Origin: Clostridiales bacterium
GTDB taxonomy: Bacteria; Bacillota; Clostridia; Oscillospirales; Acutalibacteraceae
Assembly (NCBI GenBank): GCA_012511005.1
Contig: JAAZGX010000110.1
Coordinates: 1-9,311, forward strand
Direction: 5' to 3'
DNA length: 9,311 nucleotides
The notes beneath the pieces were generated by a model. It searched no databases, had not been told where the DNA came from, and worked only from the letters and a program-made list of their open reading frames with translations. A program made the translations under genes and the position numbers. Shown one piece after another: positions 1 through 6,256 of this stretch (its first letter is position 1; the number at the start of each line of letters is the position of its first letter).

Positions 1-831
1 ACATTTCTGTCGCAAATTGAGCTTCTTAACCGGATTTCAGAGCATGATAATAATCTTGTGGAAGCAATAAATCAAGGTATAGAAGATATTAAGAAACTTC
101 AAATTGAGATAGAAGACACAATAAAAGAGCGTGACGCTGAAAAAACTGTCCTTAATGGAAAAAAGGCGGAGCTTGACGAAAAAAAGGCAAAGCAAGTAAA
201 AGCAAGAGAGGCTGTTGAGGTTGAGGAAAGAAAAATCAAAGCCGATATGGACGAAATTCTTGGCTATGTTGCAAAACTTAACACCGAGAGCGCCCAGTAC
301 AAAAGAATAAACGACAATGCCGAAAGAAAGATAGAAGAATACGAGAGAAAGATTGTTGAAATTTTAAGCGGCAAATCTTCATCGGGCAGCGGCACCGTTT
401 CAACGGGAATGATTTGGCCTGTGCAGTACAAAAATACATATATCTCATCTCTCTTTGGTCCTCGAAACTTGGCAGGCAGTACATATCATAATGGTATTGA
501 TATTTGTATATATGGCGGCACTCATGGTAAAAATATTTCCGCATCTGCCGCCGGCAAAGTAATTACCGCATATAACAGCGGTTACAACGGAGGGTATGGG
601 CTATATGTCGTTATAGACCATGGCAACGGTGTGCAGACATACTATGCACATTGTTCAAGTGTGTTAGTTTCCACAGGTCAGAATGTATCAAAGGGACAAA
701 TTATTGCAAAGATAGGAAGCACAGGTTTTTCAACCGGTCCTCACCTTCATTTCGGGGTATTGGTAAACGGTAAATGGAAAAACCCGCTCAATTATGTAAA
801 TAAACCGGCGGACTGCCGTATAAACACCTAA
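1..831 (+). CDS. M23 family metallopeptidase with N-terminal coiled coil (EnvC/PcsB-like murein hydrolase or activator), 5' truncated
   Basis: The frame is open from base 1, so the true start lies left of the window; the GTG at 58 is an internal Val codon, not a start. The visible N-terminal part (about bases 1-375) is rich in Lys, Glu and Ala with long helical stretches, typical of the coiled coil of EnvC/PcsB proteins. A Ser/Gly linker (about 375-405) leads into an M23 (LytM) domain. The zinc and catalytic residues are all visible: HNGID (His at 487, Asp at 499), the His of YYAHC at 649, and HLH at 742-750. The domain therefore looks catalytically competent, in contrast to EnvC-type activators with degenerate sites. 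The family cleaves peptidoglycan cross-links outside the membrane during cell separation and is usually controlled by FtsEX. The S41 gene follows 15 nt downstream, a common Firmicutes arrangement after ftsE-ftsX, so FtsEX upstream is inferred. A signal peptide cannot be assessed. Confidence 0.9.
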   Translation, partial: TFLSQIELLNRISEHDNNLVEAINQGIEDIKKLQIEIEDTIKERDAEKTVLNGKKAELDEKKAKQVKAREAVEVEERKIKADMDEILGYVAKLNTESAQYKRINDNAERKIEEYERKIVEILSGKSSSGSGTVSTGMIWPVQYKNTYISSLFGPRNLAGSTYHNGIDICIYGGTHGKNISASAAGKVITAYNSGYNGGYGLYVVIDHGNGVQTYYAHCSSVLVSTGQNVSKGQIIAKIGSTGFSTGPHLHFGVLVNGKWKNPLNYVNKPADCRINT

Positions 832-846
832 AGGTGATAAAATAAT

Positions 847-2058
847 ATGAATAAAAAAGTCAGTTTAGGGGCGGCGCTTGCTATGGCTTTTATAGCGGCT
901 GCCGCGGCTGTGGCGATAACGATGTCTGCCTCAGTAAAAATGTACAATTCAATAATAAGCGACCTTCCGGGCAAGCAGCAGCTTTATTCATCTGTTTCTG
1001 AAATTGATGATATAGTTCGCCGCGAGTATTACGGAAATATTGACAATGATTTGCTTGACAGTGAAATTTTTAACGGCTATGTATTAGGTCTTAATGACAA
1101 ATACAGTAAATATATGACAGCCCCTCAGTATTCCGAGTATAAAAGCAGAGCAAAGGGTAAAATAGCAGGAATAGGGCTTGTATGCGGGTGGGACAGTTCA
1201 AAAAAACAGCTTAAAGTATTATCCTCTAAAAAAGGCTCTCCCGCACAGATTGCGGGCATTACAAAAGACGCCGTTATAAAAAAGATAGACGAAGTTCCTG
1301 TAACTTCCGATAATTATGAAAAACTCTTAAAAAGCTTTGAGGGTGAAATGCTTGCGACCGTTAAAATTTCGTATGAACAGAAAGGCAAAACAAATATAGT
1401 AAGCGTTGTAAAGGGCTATGAATCACAGGCTGTAACGAATGAGATAAATGGAGATACCGGTATTATTTCTATATTCGATTTTTATAACAATGCCGCCTTA
1501 CAACTAAAATCTACGCTTGATGAGTTGCTTTCTAAAGGCGTAACATCTTTAATAATAGATTTAAGAAGCACCTCTGAGGGAGATATAGAAACGGCGGCGA
1601 AAATGGCAGACTATTTCGTGCCGCTTGCAACACAAAACCGAGGTATGATGGCAAGGGCCGTCAATAAAGCAGGAGATACCGTTGAAACATTTTCATCCGA
1701 TACGGACGAGATAAACATTCCTGTCGTTTTATTAATAAACAACAAAACAGAGGGTGCGTCAGAATTTTTTACCGTTACATTAAAATCTTTCGGCAAAGCG
1801 CAAACGGTAGGGAATAAAACGCATGGCAAATGCACGCTTCAAAAAGTGTTTGAGCTTTCAAACGGTGGCGCCGTAACTTTAACGACTGCTAATATTATTC
1901 CATATAGCGGCGAAAGCTATGAGGGTAAAGGGCTTTTACCGGACTATGAAGTAAGCTTGGCACAGCAGCATGAGCCTAATACGGCAATAGCATTAAAAGA
2001 CGATTTGCAAATGCAAAAAGCATTATCACTGCTTAGAGATAAAAACCATAACAGTTAA
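847..2058 (+). CDS. S41 family (CtpA/CtpB-like) C-terminal processing peptidase, nucleophile Ser apparently replaced by Gly
   Basis: A 403-residue protein of normal family length. The ATG at 847 has an AAGGTGA site 9 nt upstream. Residues about 6-30 form one hydrophobic Ala-rich segment, a signal peptide or membrane anchor, so the rest is extracytoplasmic. A PDZ domain spans about residues 103-190 (SPAQIAGIT at 131-139), followed by the S41 core. Family members use a Ser-Lys dyad with a Gln, spaced Ser-25-Lys-4-Gln. Here Lys328 and Gln332 are present in GKCTLQ, but the residue 25 before Lys328 is Gly303 (TEGASE where TASAAE or SASASE is usual). The DLRNNPGG-like stretch is also altered, reading DLRSTSEG at 238-245. 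Both changes suggest a pseudoprotease, perhaps a binding partner of the M23 protein. A sequencing error (GGT for AGT) is possible for the first change but would not explain the second. Family assignment is firm; activity is doubtful. Confidence 0.88.
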   Translation: MNKKVSLGAALAMAFIAAAAAVAITMSASVKMYNSIISDLPGKQQLYSSVSEIDDIVRREYYGNIDNDLLDSEIFNGYVLGLNDKYSKYMTAPQYSEYKSRAKGKIAGIGLVCGWDSSKKQLKVLSSKKGSPAQIAGITKDAVIKKIDEVPVTSDNYEKLLKSFEGEMLATVKISYEQKGKTNIVSVVKGYESQAVTNEINGDTGIISIFDFYNNAALQLKSTLDELLSKGVTSLIIDLRSTSEGDIETAAKMADYFVPLATQNRGMMARAVNKAGDTVETFSSDTDEINIPVVLLINNKTEGASEFFTVTLKSFGKAQTVGNKTHGKCTLQKVFELSNGGAVTLTTANIIPYSGESYEGKGLLPDYEVSLAQQHEPNTAIALKDDLQMQKALSLLRDKNHNS

Positions 2059-2078
2059 TATGAGCATATCATAAAAGG

Positions 2079-2112
2079 TTCCGGCATAATTTATGTCGGG
2101 AGTGGTTTTTTT
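2079..2112 (+). terminator. Possible intrinsic terminator after the S41 gene
   Basis: Bases 2079-2088 can pair with 2092-2101 (TTCCGGCATA against TATGTCGGGA, with two G-T wobbles and a 3-nt loop). Four bases later there is a run of seven T (2106-2112). An A-run at 2073-2076 could pair with part of the T-run. It sits 20 nt after the S41 stop codon, where a terminator would be expected. The gap between stem and T-run makes it imperfect, and it overlaps the apparent start of the next gene. Confidence 0.42.
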
Positions 2113-2521
2113 GTTTTGTGTTGTGGATATTGCTGAAAGCGCCGAAATATTTGTACAGCCTAAAAAAAGATTTTTTGCGCGGTTTAAAACAGAAAAAAAG
2201 GCAGCCGTAAAGGAAGAGCTCAAATTAGAAAGGGTAAAGGAGCATTCCTTTCCTCCGTTTTATGTATTTAAGATACCCGAAAAGGAGCTTACATCTGAAA
2301 GAGCTTTAAGAGTATTCAATGCGTATAAAAACAGACTTGTTTTTCCGCAAAAAACACAGTTACCACAGGAGTTGTTACAGCTTTCTTTTAATGAAAAAAG
2401 CTTCAGCCTTTCTCGTATGAAGGGCTTTACGGAAAAGACTGTTGCCGAAATTCCGAAAAAACCGATAATAAAAACAGCATTAATTCGGGATAGTGATTTT
2501 ATTACAGAAAGCTCATTTTAG
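2093..2521 (+). CDS. Unrecognised protein, N-terminal part of a probably frameshifted gene
   Basis: 142 residues ending at a TAG (2519-2521). I do not recognise the family. The protein is rich in Lys, Glu and Phe, with a basic stretch after about residue 23 and no membrane segment. The last 20 residues (IIKTALIRDSDF onwards) look like the first strand and helix of an alpha/beta fold that continues in the next reading frame. The start is uncertain. ATG 2093 has only a distant AAAAGG 14 nt upstream and lies inside a hairpin. TTG 2111 has GGAG 8 nt upstream and would give a protein starting FCVVDIAES with M first. An in-frame stop at 2087 rules out a longer start. With the following segment, one extra base would give a continuous protein of about 253 residues. 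Whether this is a mutation, a sequence error or two real genes is open. Confidence 0.55.
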   Translation: MSGVVFLFCVVDIAESAEIFVQPKKRFFARFKTEKKAAVKEELKLERVKEHSFPPFYVFKIPEKELTSERALRVFNAYKNRLVFPQKTQLPQELLQLSFNEKSFSLSRMKGFTEKTVAEIPKKPIIKTALIRDSDFITESSF

Positions 2522-2544
2522 AAGCCGTACCAAAAATCGAAGGA

Positions 2545-2853
2545 ATGTATATACAAACGGAAAATGATGAAGCTTTCCACTCGTTTTCCGAAAAAGCGAT
2601 GAAAAGCTACGGCGCCGTAATACTGCGTGCTAACGCTAATACGGATTTACAAAGATACAGCTTTATTGCAGATATTGACAACGGAGCAATTTATCATAAA
2701 AAGGACGGAAACAGAGAAAAAACACTGAAGCTTATGCCGCCGGCGCCTACTATTCCGAGCGAGCTTTTAAGAGTTCTTCCAAAGAATATTAACTCCTATT
2801 CATTTGCCGCGGCGATGTATGAAATATACGGCTATATGCTTGACAATGAATAA
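2545..2853 (+). CDS. Unrecognised protein, C-terminal part of the frameshifted gene
   Basis: Read from ATG 2545 this gives 102 residues, but the same frame is open from 2497 and the residues before the ATG (LEAVPKIEG) look like normal coding sequence. The only ribosome-site-like bases (AAGGA at 2540-2544) abut the ATG with no spacing, so independent initiation there is unlikely. The pattern of hydrophobic strand (GMYIQT), helix (about residues 8-20) and strand (GAVILRAN) suggests alternating alpha/beta structure, consistent with continuing the upstream segment. I cannot assign a function. The frame lies one base back from the upstream one (a -1 shift), so one missing T in the T4 run at 2497-2500 or at 2516-2519 would explain the break. 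The final codons overlap a strong promoter for the next operon. The family is uncertain, but the coding nature looks sound. Confidence 0.55.
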   Translation: MYIQTENDEAFHSFSEKAMKSYGAVILRANANTDLQRYSFIADIDNGAIYHKKDGNREKTLKLMPPAPTIPSELLRVLPKNINSYSFAAAMYEIYGYMLDNE

Positions 2854-2868
2854 CAACAAAGCTATAAT
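2840..2868 (+). promoter_or_regulatory. Sigma-A promoter P1 upstream of greA, perfect consensus
   Basis: TTGACA at 2840-2845 and TATAAT at 2863-2868 are separated by exactly 17 nt, matching the housekeeping consensus at all twelve hexamer positions. The -35 box overlaps the last codons of the preceding gene. Transcription should begin near 2875, leaving a leader of about 60 nt before the greA ATG. Confidence 0.8.
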
Positions 2869-2881
2869 ACAATCTATTAGT

Positions 2882-2912
2882 TTGACGGAAAATTTGATGT
2901 GCATTATATAAT
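2882..2912 (+). promoter_or_regulatory. Second sigma-A promoter P2 upstream of greA
   Basis: TTGACG at 2882-2887 is followed after 17 nt by TATATA (2905-2910), or after 19 nt by TATAAT (2907-2912). Either pairing gives a start close to the ribosome binding site (2922-2929), so this transcript would have a short leader. It lies downstream of P1, so greA-lysS may have two tandem constitutive promoters. Confidence 0.6.
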
Positions 2913-2936
2913 AAACATACGAGAGGAAGTAGACAG

Positions 2937-3425
2937 ATGCCACAAGATGTGTTATTGACATATGAGGGTCTTCGCGAATTACAAGAGGAGCTTGAGCATC
3001 TCAGGTCAGTAGGCAGGAAAGAGGCCGCCGAAAAGATAAAGACTGCGTTATCTTTCGGGGATTTATCGGAAAACAGCGAGTATGATGAGGCGAAAAGTGA
3101 GCAAGGCAAGCTTGAGTCCAGAATACTTGAAATTGAGTCTATGCTAAGAAGAGCAAAAATCCTTGAGGAGGATGTTGTTTCTGAAACCGTTCAGATAGGC
3201 TCTAAGGTAATTATAAAAGCAGTGGCAAGAGGCGCAAAGCCAATGGAGCTTCGTATAACGGGTTATGCACAGGCAAATCCGGCAGAGGGTAGAATATCTG
3301 ATGAATCACCGCTCGGAAAAGCTTTAATAGGCAAGCGTGCGGGTGACAAAGTAACGGTTGAGGCGCCAAAAGGCGCTGCCGTATATAAGATAGTAGAGAT
3401 ATCCTCCGGCTCAAAAAAGCAATAA
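2937..3425 (+). CDS. greA: Transcription elongation factor GreA
   Basis: 162 residues, close to the 158 of the E. coli protein. GreA enters the secondary channel of stalled, backtracked RNA polymerase and stimulates cleavage of the RNA 3' end. The N-terminal coiled-coil hairpin covers about residues 8-75; its tip carries GDLSENSEYDEAK (41-53) with Asp42 and Glu45, the acidic pair that positions the catalytic metal (Asp41 and Glu44 in E. coli). The C-terminal FKBP-like domain ends with the typical GRISDESPLGKALIGKRAGD (118-137). The ATG at 2937 has AGAGGAAG 7 nt upstream. Two tandem sigma-A promoters precede it, and lysS follows after 51 nt with no terminator between, so the two genes are probably cotranscribed; this greA-lysS order is common in clostridia. 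Confidence 0.97.
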   Translation: MPQDVLLTYEGLRELQEELEHLRSVGRKEAAEKIKTALSFGDLSENSEYDEAKSEQGKLESRILEIESMLRRAKILEEDVVSETVQIGSKVIIKAVARGAKPMELRITGYAQANPAEGRISDESPLGKALIGKRAGDKVTVEAPKGAAVYKIVEISSGSKKQ

Positions 3426-3476
3426 AATAGTTATGCTTTTAACTTAATTTTTACCGTTTATCGGAAAGGAATAGAA

Positions 3477-4988
3477 ATGAATATGTCAGAAAACAGTATA
3501 TCGCCCCCAGAGGAAGCGATAAGAGAAGAGGACAGTAACGAATTAAAAAGAATAAGGCTTGATAAACTCATTTCCTTACAAAATGACGGTAAAGACCCAT
3601 TTGTAATTACAACGGCAAATCAGTCTATCACAAATAACGAGATACGAGACAGGTTTTCAGAGCTTGAAAATAAAGATGTCTCAATTTGCGGCAGAATAAA
3701 AACATGGCGCGATATGGGCAAGGCAAATTTTATAGATGTGTATGACCGTACGGGCCGTATGCAGGTTTATGTTCGTATGAACGATATAGGAGAAGAAGAG
3801 TACAAGGAATTTAAGAAATGGGATATTGGCGATATAGTTGAGGTACAGGGCTTTGTTTTTCTTACAAAACGAGGCGAGATTTCCGTTCACGCTAAATCTA
3901 TAAGGCTTCTTTCTAAATCCCTTTTACCGCTGCCGGAAAAATACCACGGGCTTACGAATACGGACATTCGTTACCGTCAACGGTATTTAGACCTTATTAT
4001 GACTCCTGAAGTAAAGGATACATTTTTTAAACGCTCACAGATAATCAAAGAAATCCGCTCTTTTTTAGACGGCAGGGATTTTGTTGAGGTAGAAACGCCG
4101 ATGCTAACAAAAAACGCAGGCGGTGCCGCGGCGCGCCCGTTTTTAACTCACCACAACTCACTTGACGAGGATTTAAAGCTTAGAATTTCTTTGGAGCTGT
4201 ACCTTAAAAGGCTTATTATAGGCGGTATGGAAAGAGTATATGAAATTGGGCGCGTTTTCAGAAACGAGGGTATAAGCGTAAGGCATAACCCTGAGTTTAC
4301 GCTTATGGAGCTTTATCAGGCATATACTGACTACAACGGAATGATGGAGCTTGTTGAAAGTATGATTAGACATGTTGCCGTAAAAGTGCTTGGTACTGCT
4401 AAAGTAATGTTTGAAGGCGTTGAGCTTGATTTTGAAAAACCGTTTGAAAAAATTACAATGACAGACGCTGTAAAGAAATATGCAGATGTTGACTTTACGC
4501 TCCTTACATTTGAAGAGGCGAAAGCTCTTGCAAAGGAAAAGGGAATACAGGTTGAAAGCAGGCATAAAAAAGGCGATATATTAAGTATGTTCTTTGAGGA
4601 ATTTTGCGAACAACATTTAGAGCAGCCGACTTTTGTAATAGACCACCCCATTGAAATTTCGCCGTTAGCAAAGAAAAGCCCCAAAAATCCGGAGCTTACG
4701 GAGCGTTTTGAGCTGTTTATAAGTCAAAGGGAAATAGCGAATGCGTATTCCGAATTAAACGACCCTGTTGACCAACGAACAAGATTTGAAGCACAAGAGG
4801 ATCTTTTAAGACAGGGCGACGAGGAAGCTAACCAAACTGATGAGGACTTTTTAACGGCTATGGAATACGGTATGCCGCCAACGGGAGGAATAGGAGTAGG
4901 CATTGACAGGCTCGTCATGCTGCTTACGGACAGCACATCAATAAGAGATGTCTTACTTTTCCCCACATTAAAATCCCTTGATAATTGA
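3477..4988 (+). CDS. lysS: Lysyl-tRNA synthetase, class II
   Basis: 503 residues, the usual bacterial length. The enzyme charges tRNA-Lys with lysine using ATP in the cytoplasm. An N-terminal OB-fold anticodon-binding domain spans about residues 65-145 (GRIKTWRDMGKANFIDVYDR). The class II catalytic core follows, with AGGAAARPFLTHHNSLD (214-230), motif 2 RVFRNEGISVRHNPEF (259-274), and motif 3 GIGVGIDRL (471-479) near the end. All expected motifs are intact. The ATG at 3477 has GGAAAGGA 6 nt upstream, which favours it over the ATG two codons later. It is second in an operon with greA, has no obvious promoter of its own in the 51-nt gap, and is followed by a strong terminator. Confidence 0.97.
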   Translation: MNMSENSISPPEEAIREEDSNELKRIRLDKLISLQNDGKDPFVITTANQSITNNEIRDRFSELENKDVSICGRIKTWRDMGKANFIDVYDRTGRMQVYVRMNDIGEEEYKEFKKWDIGDIVEVQGFVFLTKRGEISVHAKSIRLLSKSLLPLPEKYHGLTNTDIRYRQRYLDLIMTPEVKDTFFKRSQIIKEIRSFLDGRDFVEVETPMLTKNAGGAAARPFLTHHNSLDEDLKLRISLELYLKRLIIGGMERVYEIGRVFRNEGISVRHNPEFTLMELYQAYTDYNGMMELVESMIRHVAVKVLGTAKVMFEGVELDFEKPFEKITMTDAVKKYADVDFTLLTFEEAKALAKEKGIQVESRHKKGDILSMFFEEFCEQHLEQPTFVIDHPIEISPLAKKSPKNPELTERFELFISQREIANAYSELNDPVDQRTRFEAQEDLLRQGDEEANQTDEDFLTAMEYGMPPTGGIGVGIDRLVMLLTDSTSIRDVLLFPTLKSLDN

Positions 4989-5004
4989 ATAATTAAATAA
5001 ATGT

Positions 5005-5037
5005 ACTGCCGCGAAAAATTCTTTCGCGGCAGTTTTT
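5005..5037 (+). terminator. Intrinsic terminator after lysS, possibly bidirectional
   Basis: ACTGCCGCGAAA (5005-5016) pairs perfectly over 12 bp with TTTCGCGGCAGT (5022-5033) around a 5-nt loop. Five T (5033-5037) follow directly, with ATT after. It begins 16 nt after the lysS stop. On the minus strand the stem is followed by ACATTTATTTAATT, so it could also terminate the convergent operon whose last stop is at 5051. Confidence 0.93.
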
Positions 5038-5050
5038 ATTCTGAATAAAT

Positions 5051-6256
5051 CTAAAAAAGCTCAATTGCAACATCGCTTATGGCGTATGTGCCGCAAAGGT
5101 TGTAGATGTTATATTTAGGGTCAATAAAGCGGCGTTTATCAGCCGCTTTCGGAACGAAGACCTCACCTGCCGTAAGGCGGCTTCGGCAGCAGTCACATTC
5201 ACCGCCGCGGCAAATATTAAATGTCTTTATGCCGTTTCTTTCAAGTGCATTCAGCAGCGTTTCATATGAAAAGCATTTTATTTCCGCAATAATATCACCG
5301 CGTTTATATACTGTCATATAAAACTCTTTATCCTTTGATTTTTCCGGATAATCCATAAGCAAGTCGGGATTTCTGTGTCCGTAAATCGGGGCGAGCCGAA
5401 TATCTTTTCGCGCAACGCTTATTAGTGACAGCTCTGCGGCAACAGCTTTGTATAAAGACGGCGGGCCGCTCATAAACAGACTATAATTTTCCGGTGCATA
5501 TTTTTGAACTATCGCCCTTGTGATAAACCCTCTTTCGCACTTTTCCACCTTTTCATCACTAAAAACATAAGAGACCTTTATATTCGGATTTCTTTTTGAA
5601 AGGTCGTCAAGTAAGGGTTTGAATATAGCGTCAGATAATTTGCGGCACCCGTAAATTAAAGTCAAGTTAGCATTTTCTGTACCGTCATCAATAGCTTGTG
5701 CTAATGAAACAAATGAAGTTATACCGCTGTCAGAAGCTATTCCTAAAATATCTTTTTTATCCCTTAATGGATTATAATAAAAGTTGCCAAAGGGGGGTGC
5801 AGCCTCAACAGCCGTGCCTTTGCGCCAACTGTTTAAGATAAAAGAGGATGCAAATCCGTTTTGAGTGGGCGTTACAGTAATTATATACTCGTTATCTGTA
5901 AGAGCTAAACGAGGCGACGACACGATAGTATAAGAACGAGTGGCAAAGGCTTTGCCGATAGCAAGACGAACAGATATATGCTGACCTGAAATAAAATAGG
6001 GAAGCGACTGTGTGCCTTTGTTAAAATCATTTGTAAGCACAAAGCTTTTAACGCCTCCGTCCATAGGAACTACTTTTTTTATTTTCAAGAAAAGCTTTTC
6101 AGGGTGAAGCATATTTGCCACATCGTTTACGGTGTGCGTTTTTATGAGCGGGGAAACAGGTGTATTATTAATTGCATCTTTTCGTATTTTTACTAAACGC
6201 GCAAAGTTTTTTAAATCATTAAAATTAGAGTGTACAACTACTTTATCACTGCTCAT
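5051..6256 (-). CDS. FNR-type NAD(P)H:flavin reductase fused to a C-terminal plant-type [2Fe-2S] ferredoxin domain
   Basis: 401 residues, probably cytoplasmic. After an N-terminal extension of about 55 residues comes an FAD-binding domain with RSYT (107-110) and PPFGNFYY (154-161). A NAD(P)-binding domain follows with IASDSGITSF (173-182), LIYGCR (200-205) and MSGPPSLYK (262-270). Residues about 312-401 form a [2Fe-2S] domain with ligands Cys349, Cys354, Cys357 and Cys388 (C-x4-C-x2-C-x30-C). This order is that of oxygenase reductases such as BenC-like proteins, which pass hydride electrons from NAD(P)H through FAD to the cluster and on to a partner. No oxygenase is in view. The partner is inferred to be the CrtI-like flavoprotein encoded just upstream, whose 3' end overlaps this gene by 11 bp. 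The start is set by AAAGGAGG 9 nt before the ATG. Cys356 is an additional cysteine within the cluster motif. Domain assignment is firm; substrate is unknown. Confidence 0.88.
   Translation of the reverse strand: MSSDKVVVHSNFNDLKNFARLVKIRKDAINNTPVSPLIKTHTVNDVANMLHPEKLFLKIKKVVPMDGGVKSFVLTNDFNKGTQSLPYFISGQHISVRLAIGKAFATRSYTIVSSPRLALTDNEYIITVTPTQNGFASSFILNSWRKGTAVEAAPPFGNFYYNPLRDKKDILGIASDSGITSFVSLAQAIDDGTENANLTLIYGCRKLSDAIFKPLLDDLSKRNPNIKVSYVFSDEKVEKCERGFITRAIVQKYAPENYSLFMSGPPSLYKAVAAELSLISVARKDIRLAPIYGHRNPDLLMDYPEKSKDKEFYMTVYKRGDIIAEIKCFSYETLLNALERNGIKTFNICRGGECDCCRSRLTAGEVFVPKAADKRRFIDPKYNIYNLCGTYAISDVAIELF

Noticed and set aside
2498..2521. Programmed -1 frameshift site at the split gene
   Set aside because: Zero-frame codons (GAT TTT ATT and TCA TTT TAG) do not form an X-XXY-YYZ heptamer, and I saw no obvious downstream stem-loop; a mutation or sequence error is simpler.
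3361..3376. GGCGCC/GGCGCT inverted repeat within greA
   Set aside because: Short, inside conserved coding sequence, no T-run after it; explained by Ala/Pro/Gly codons.
4331..4684. Minus-strand open frame of 117 codons inside lysS
   Set aside because: Antisense to a strongly conserved class II synthetase core, with Ser/Phe-rich composition typical of reverse-complement shadows and no ribosome binding site of note.
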